64,000 nt of DNA from Clostridium sp. D33t1_170424_F3 (GTDB lineage Bacteria; Bacillota; Clostridia; Oscillospirales; Acutalibacteraceae). The stretch spans positions 1 to 64,000 of the forward strand of contig NZ_JADPEG010000002.1 in NCBI RefSeq assembly GCF_015667585.1, in the 5' to 3' direction. The notes beneath the pieces were generated by a model. That model was not told the DNA's origin, did no database searches, and was given only the letters and a program-made list of their open reading frames with translations. Shown piece by piece: positions 62,759 through 64,000 of this stretch. The position numbers and the translations under genes are program-made. How positions within the stretch are numbered: the first letter of the stretch is position 1; each line of letters opens with the position of its first letter.

Positions 62759-64000
62759 TTATGACAAATCTTCGTCGCGCAGGTTTACGGTGATCGCCTT
62801 CGGCCTGGTCATCGCCTCGATGGAGTAGCGGATGCCCTGCGTTCCCATACCGGACGCCTTTACGCCCAGGAACGGGAAGTGATCCGGTCCGCGCTCCGTC
62901 TTGTTGTTGATCTGCACAGTGCCGACTTCCAGCTGCTCCGCGATGGAAAACGCCTTGTTGATGTCGTTTGTAAAGACGGAGGACTGCAAACCGTATTCCG
63001 ACTGGTTGGCAATTTCAATCGCCTGTTCCACACTCTTCACCCGAATGACCGGTAAAATCGGCGCAAACGGTTCGATCCACGCAACCTCCATCTCCTTTGT
63101 CACGTGGTCCAGGAGCGTGGGATAGACCAGATTTTTCTCGCGCTTATTTCCGGTAAGCAGGTGAGCGCCTTTTTCCAGCGCGTCCTCAATCAGCTTCTGC
63201 GCCGACTCCGCTGCTTTTTCATCGATCAGCGGCGTAATCATGGCGCCCTCGCGCGGGTCACCGACCTTCATTTGTTCTACGCGAGTTTTCAATTTCCCCA
63301 CCAGCTGATCGGCCACCGCATCCGTTGCCAACACGCGTTTCACCGCGGTACAGCGCTGCCCGGAATAGGAAAACGCGCCGTCCGCAATGGTATTGGCTGC
63401 AAAATCGAGGTCCGCGTCCTCCAGCACAATTGCGGCGTCCTTGCCGCCCAGCTCCAGCAGCAGGGGCGTCATGCGGGCCAGGCTGGAGATATGCTGCCCG
63501 ATTTCCGTACTGCCGGTGAAATTGATGAAATCGATCCCATCCTGCGTCACAATATAGTCGCCGATCTCACTGCCGCGCCCTGTAATCGTGTTGAGTACGC
63601 CGCCCGGCAGCCCGGCGCTCTGCAAAACGTCCGCCAGGTGCAGCGCGCTGACCGCGCCCTGGGTGGCAGGCTTAAGCACCACGGTATTGCCGCCGATCAG
63701 CGCCGGGGCAATCTTGGAAACGGAGAGGTTGACCGGGTAGTTAAACGGCGAAATTGCCAGCACGGTTCCCAGCGGCACCCGGCACACAAAGGACATTTTC
63801 CGGCGCGAACCGCCGGGGAAATTTTCCCCGCTGATCGCCTGCCCCTCCATGCTTTTCCCCATGTCCGCCGTATACCGCAGCAGGTCCGCGGAACGGACGA
63901 TCTCAGACAACGCCGATTTTCGTTCCTTGGCTACCTCCATGGTCAGGATGTCCGCAATTTCCTCCGCGCGTTCTTCCAGCAGGTCTGCCGCACGGTAAAA
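62759..64000 (-). CDS. gapN: NADP-dependent glyceraldehyde-3-phosphate dehydrogenase (GapN), N-terminus cut by window edge
   Basis: At least 413 residues of an aldehyde dehydrogenase; the frame stays open to position 64000. PLGTVLAISPFNYPVNL, LLELGGKDAAIVLEDADLD (general-base Glu) and YSGQRCTAVKRVL (catalytic Cys) are motifs of the non-phosphorylating GAPDH group. It oxidises glyceraldehyde 3-phosphate straight to 3-phosphoglycerate, giving NADPH. The C-terminal NNKTERGPDHFPFLGVKASG is also GapN-like. Confidence 0.92.
   Translation of the reverse strand, partial: FYRAADLLEERAEEIADILTMEVAKERKSALSEIVRSADLLRYTADMGKSMEGQAISGENFPGGSRRKMSFVCRVPLGTVLAISPFNYPVNLSVSKIAPALIGGNTVVLKPATQGAVSALHLADVLQSAGLPGGVLNTITGRGSEIGDYIVTQDGIDFINFTGSTEIGQHISSLARMTPLLLELGGKDAAIVLEDADLDFAANTIADGAFSYSGQRCTAVKRVLATDAVADQLVGKLKTRVEQMKVGDPREGAMITPLIDEKAAESAQKLIEDALEKGAHLLTGNKREKNLVYPTLLDHVTKEMEVAWIEPFAPILPVIRVKSVEQAIEIANQSEYGLQSSVFTNDINKAFSIAEQLEVGTVQINNKTERGPDHFPFLGVKASGMGTQGIRYSIEAMTRPKAITVNLRDEDLS

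Overview
The window looks like chromosome of an anaerobic, Gram-positive, spore-lineage member of the Clostridia, most like the gut Oscillospiraceae/Ruminococcaceae. The support is a yaaL-bofA pair, a trimeric [FeFe]-hydrogenase cluster, a tryptophan T-box, a GapN-type aldehyde dehydrogenase, giant secreted glycoside hydrolases, and strong AGGAGG ribosome sites with several TTG starts. No tRNA, rRNA, CRISPR array, transposase or phage gene was seen. Genus assignment would be a guess.

Left part (1-15.2 kb): two adjacent, paralogous, very large secreted GH2 glycosidases on the minus strand (the first runs off the left edge), each with its own set of accessory domains. 15.2-20.1 kb: an orphan family 2 glycosyltransferase, then secG-rnr and yaaL-bofA on the plus strand. 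20.3-31 kb: two MATE efflux genes, each divergent from its own regulator (PadR; MerR with an effector domain), a polysaccharide deacetylase and an amidase, a region of tiny ORFs and small transcription units, an orphan MerR regulator with a 19-bp-spacer promoter, a GNAT gene and a membrane diguanylate cyclase.

31.4-36.7 kb: a pyrimidine operon read leftwards (pyrC, pyrF, pyrK, pyrD) ending in a histidine-phosphatase gene and ruvX. Upstream lies the most unusual feature of the window: a tandem array of seven ~124-bp units (36.7-37.5 kb), each with a nested hairpin. Two diverged copies lie at 23.2-23.3 kb and one in the pyrC leader. The stems differ between loci by compensatory base changes, and the outermost copies carry a consensus -10 box.

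37.6-46.0 kb: a ten-gene hydrogenase region read leftwards. It has a catalytic trimer (NuoE-, NuoF- and HydA-like) with a thioredoxin-fold ferredoxin and a small ATPase, preceded by a putative sensory [FeFe]-hydrogenase module (two DRTGG-like proteins, an anti-sigma-like ATPase, an HsfB/HydS-like protein, a PHP protein). 46.2-49.0 kb: a TasA/camelysin-like secreted protein with GLUG-like repeats and a secreted partner. 49.3-53.9 kb: marR plus a heterodimeric ABC exporter. 54.1-59 kb: an HdeD-like membrane protein, Mrp ATPase, gpsA (with a hairpin between its Shine-Dalgarno sequence and start), and a two-component system. 59.3-62.5 kb: a Trp T-box controlling a TrpXYZ-type ABC importer. 62.8 kb to the right edge: gapN, cut by the window.
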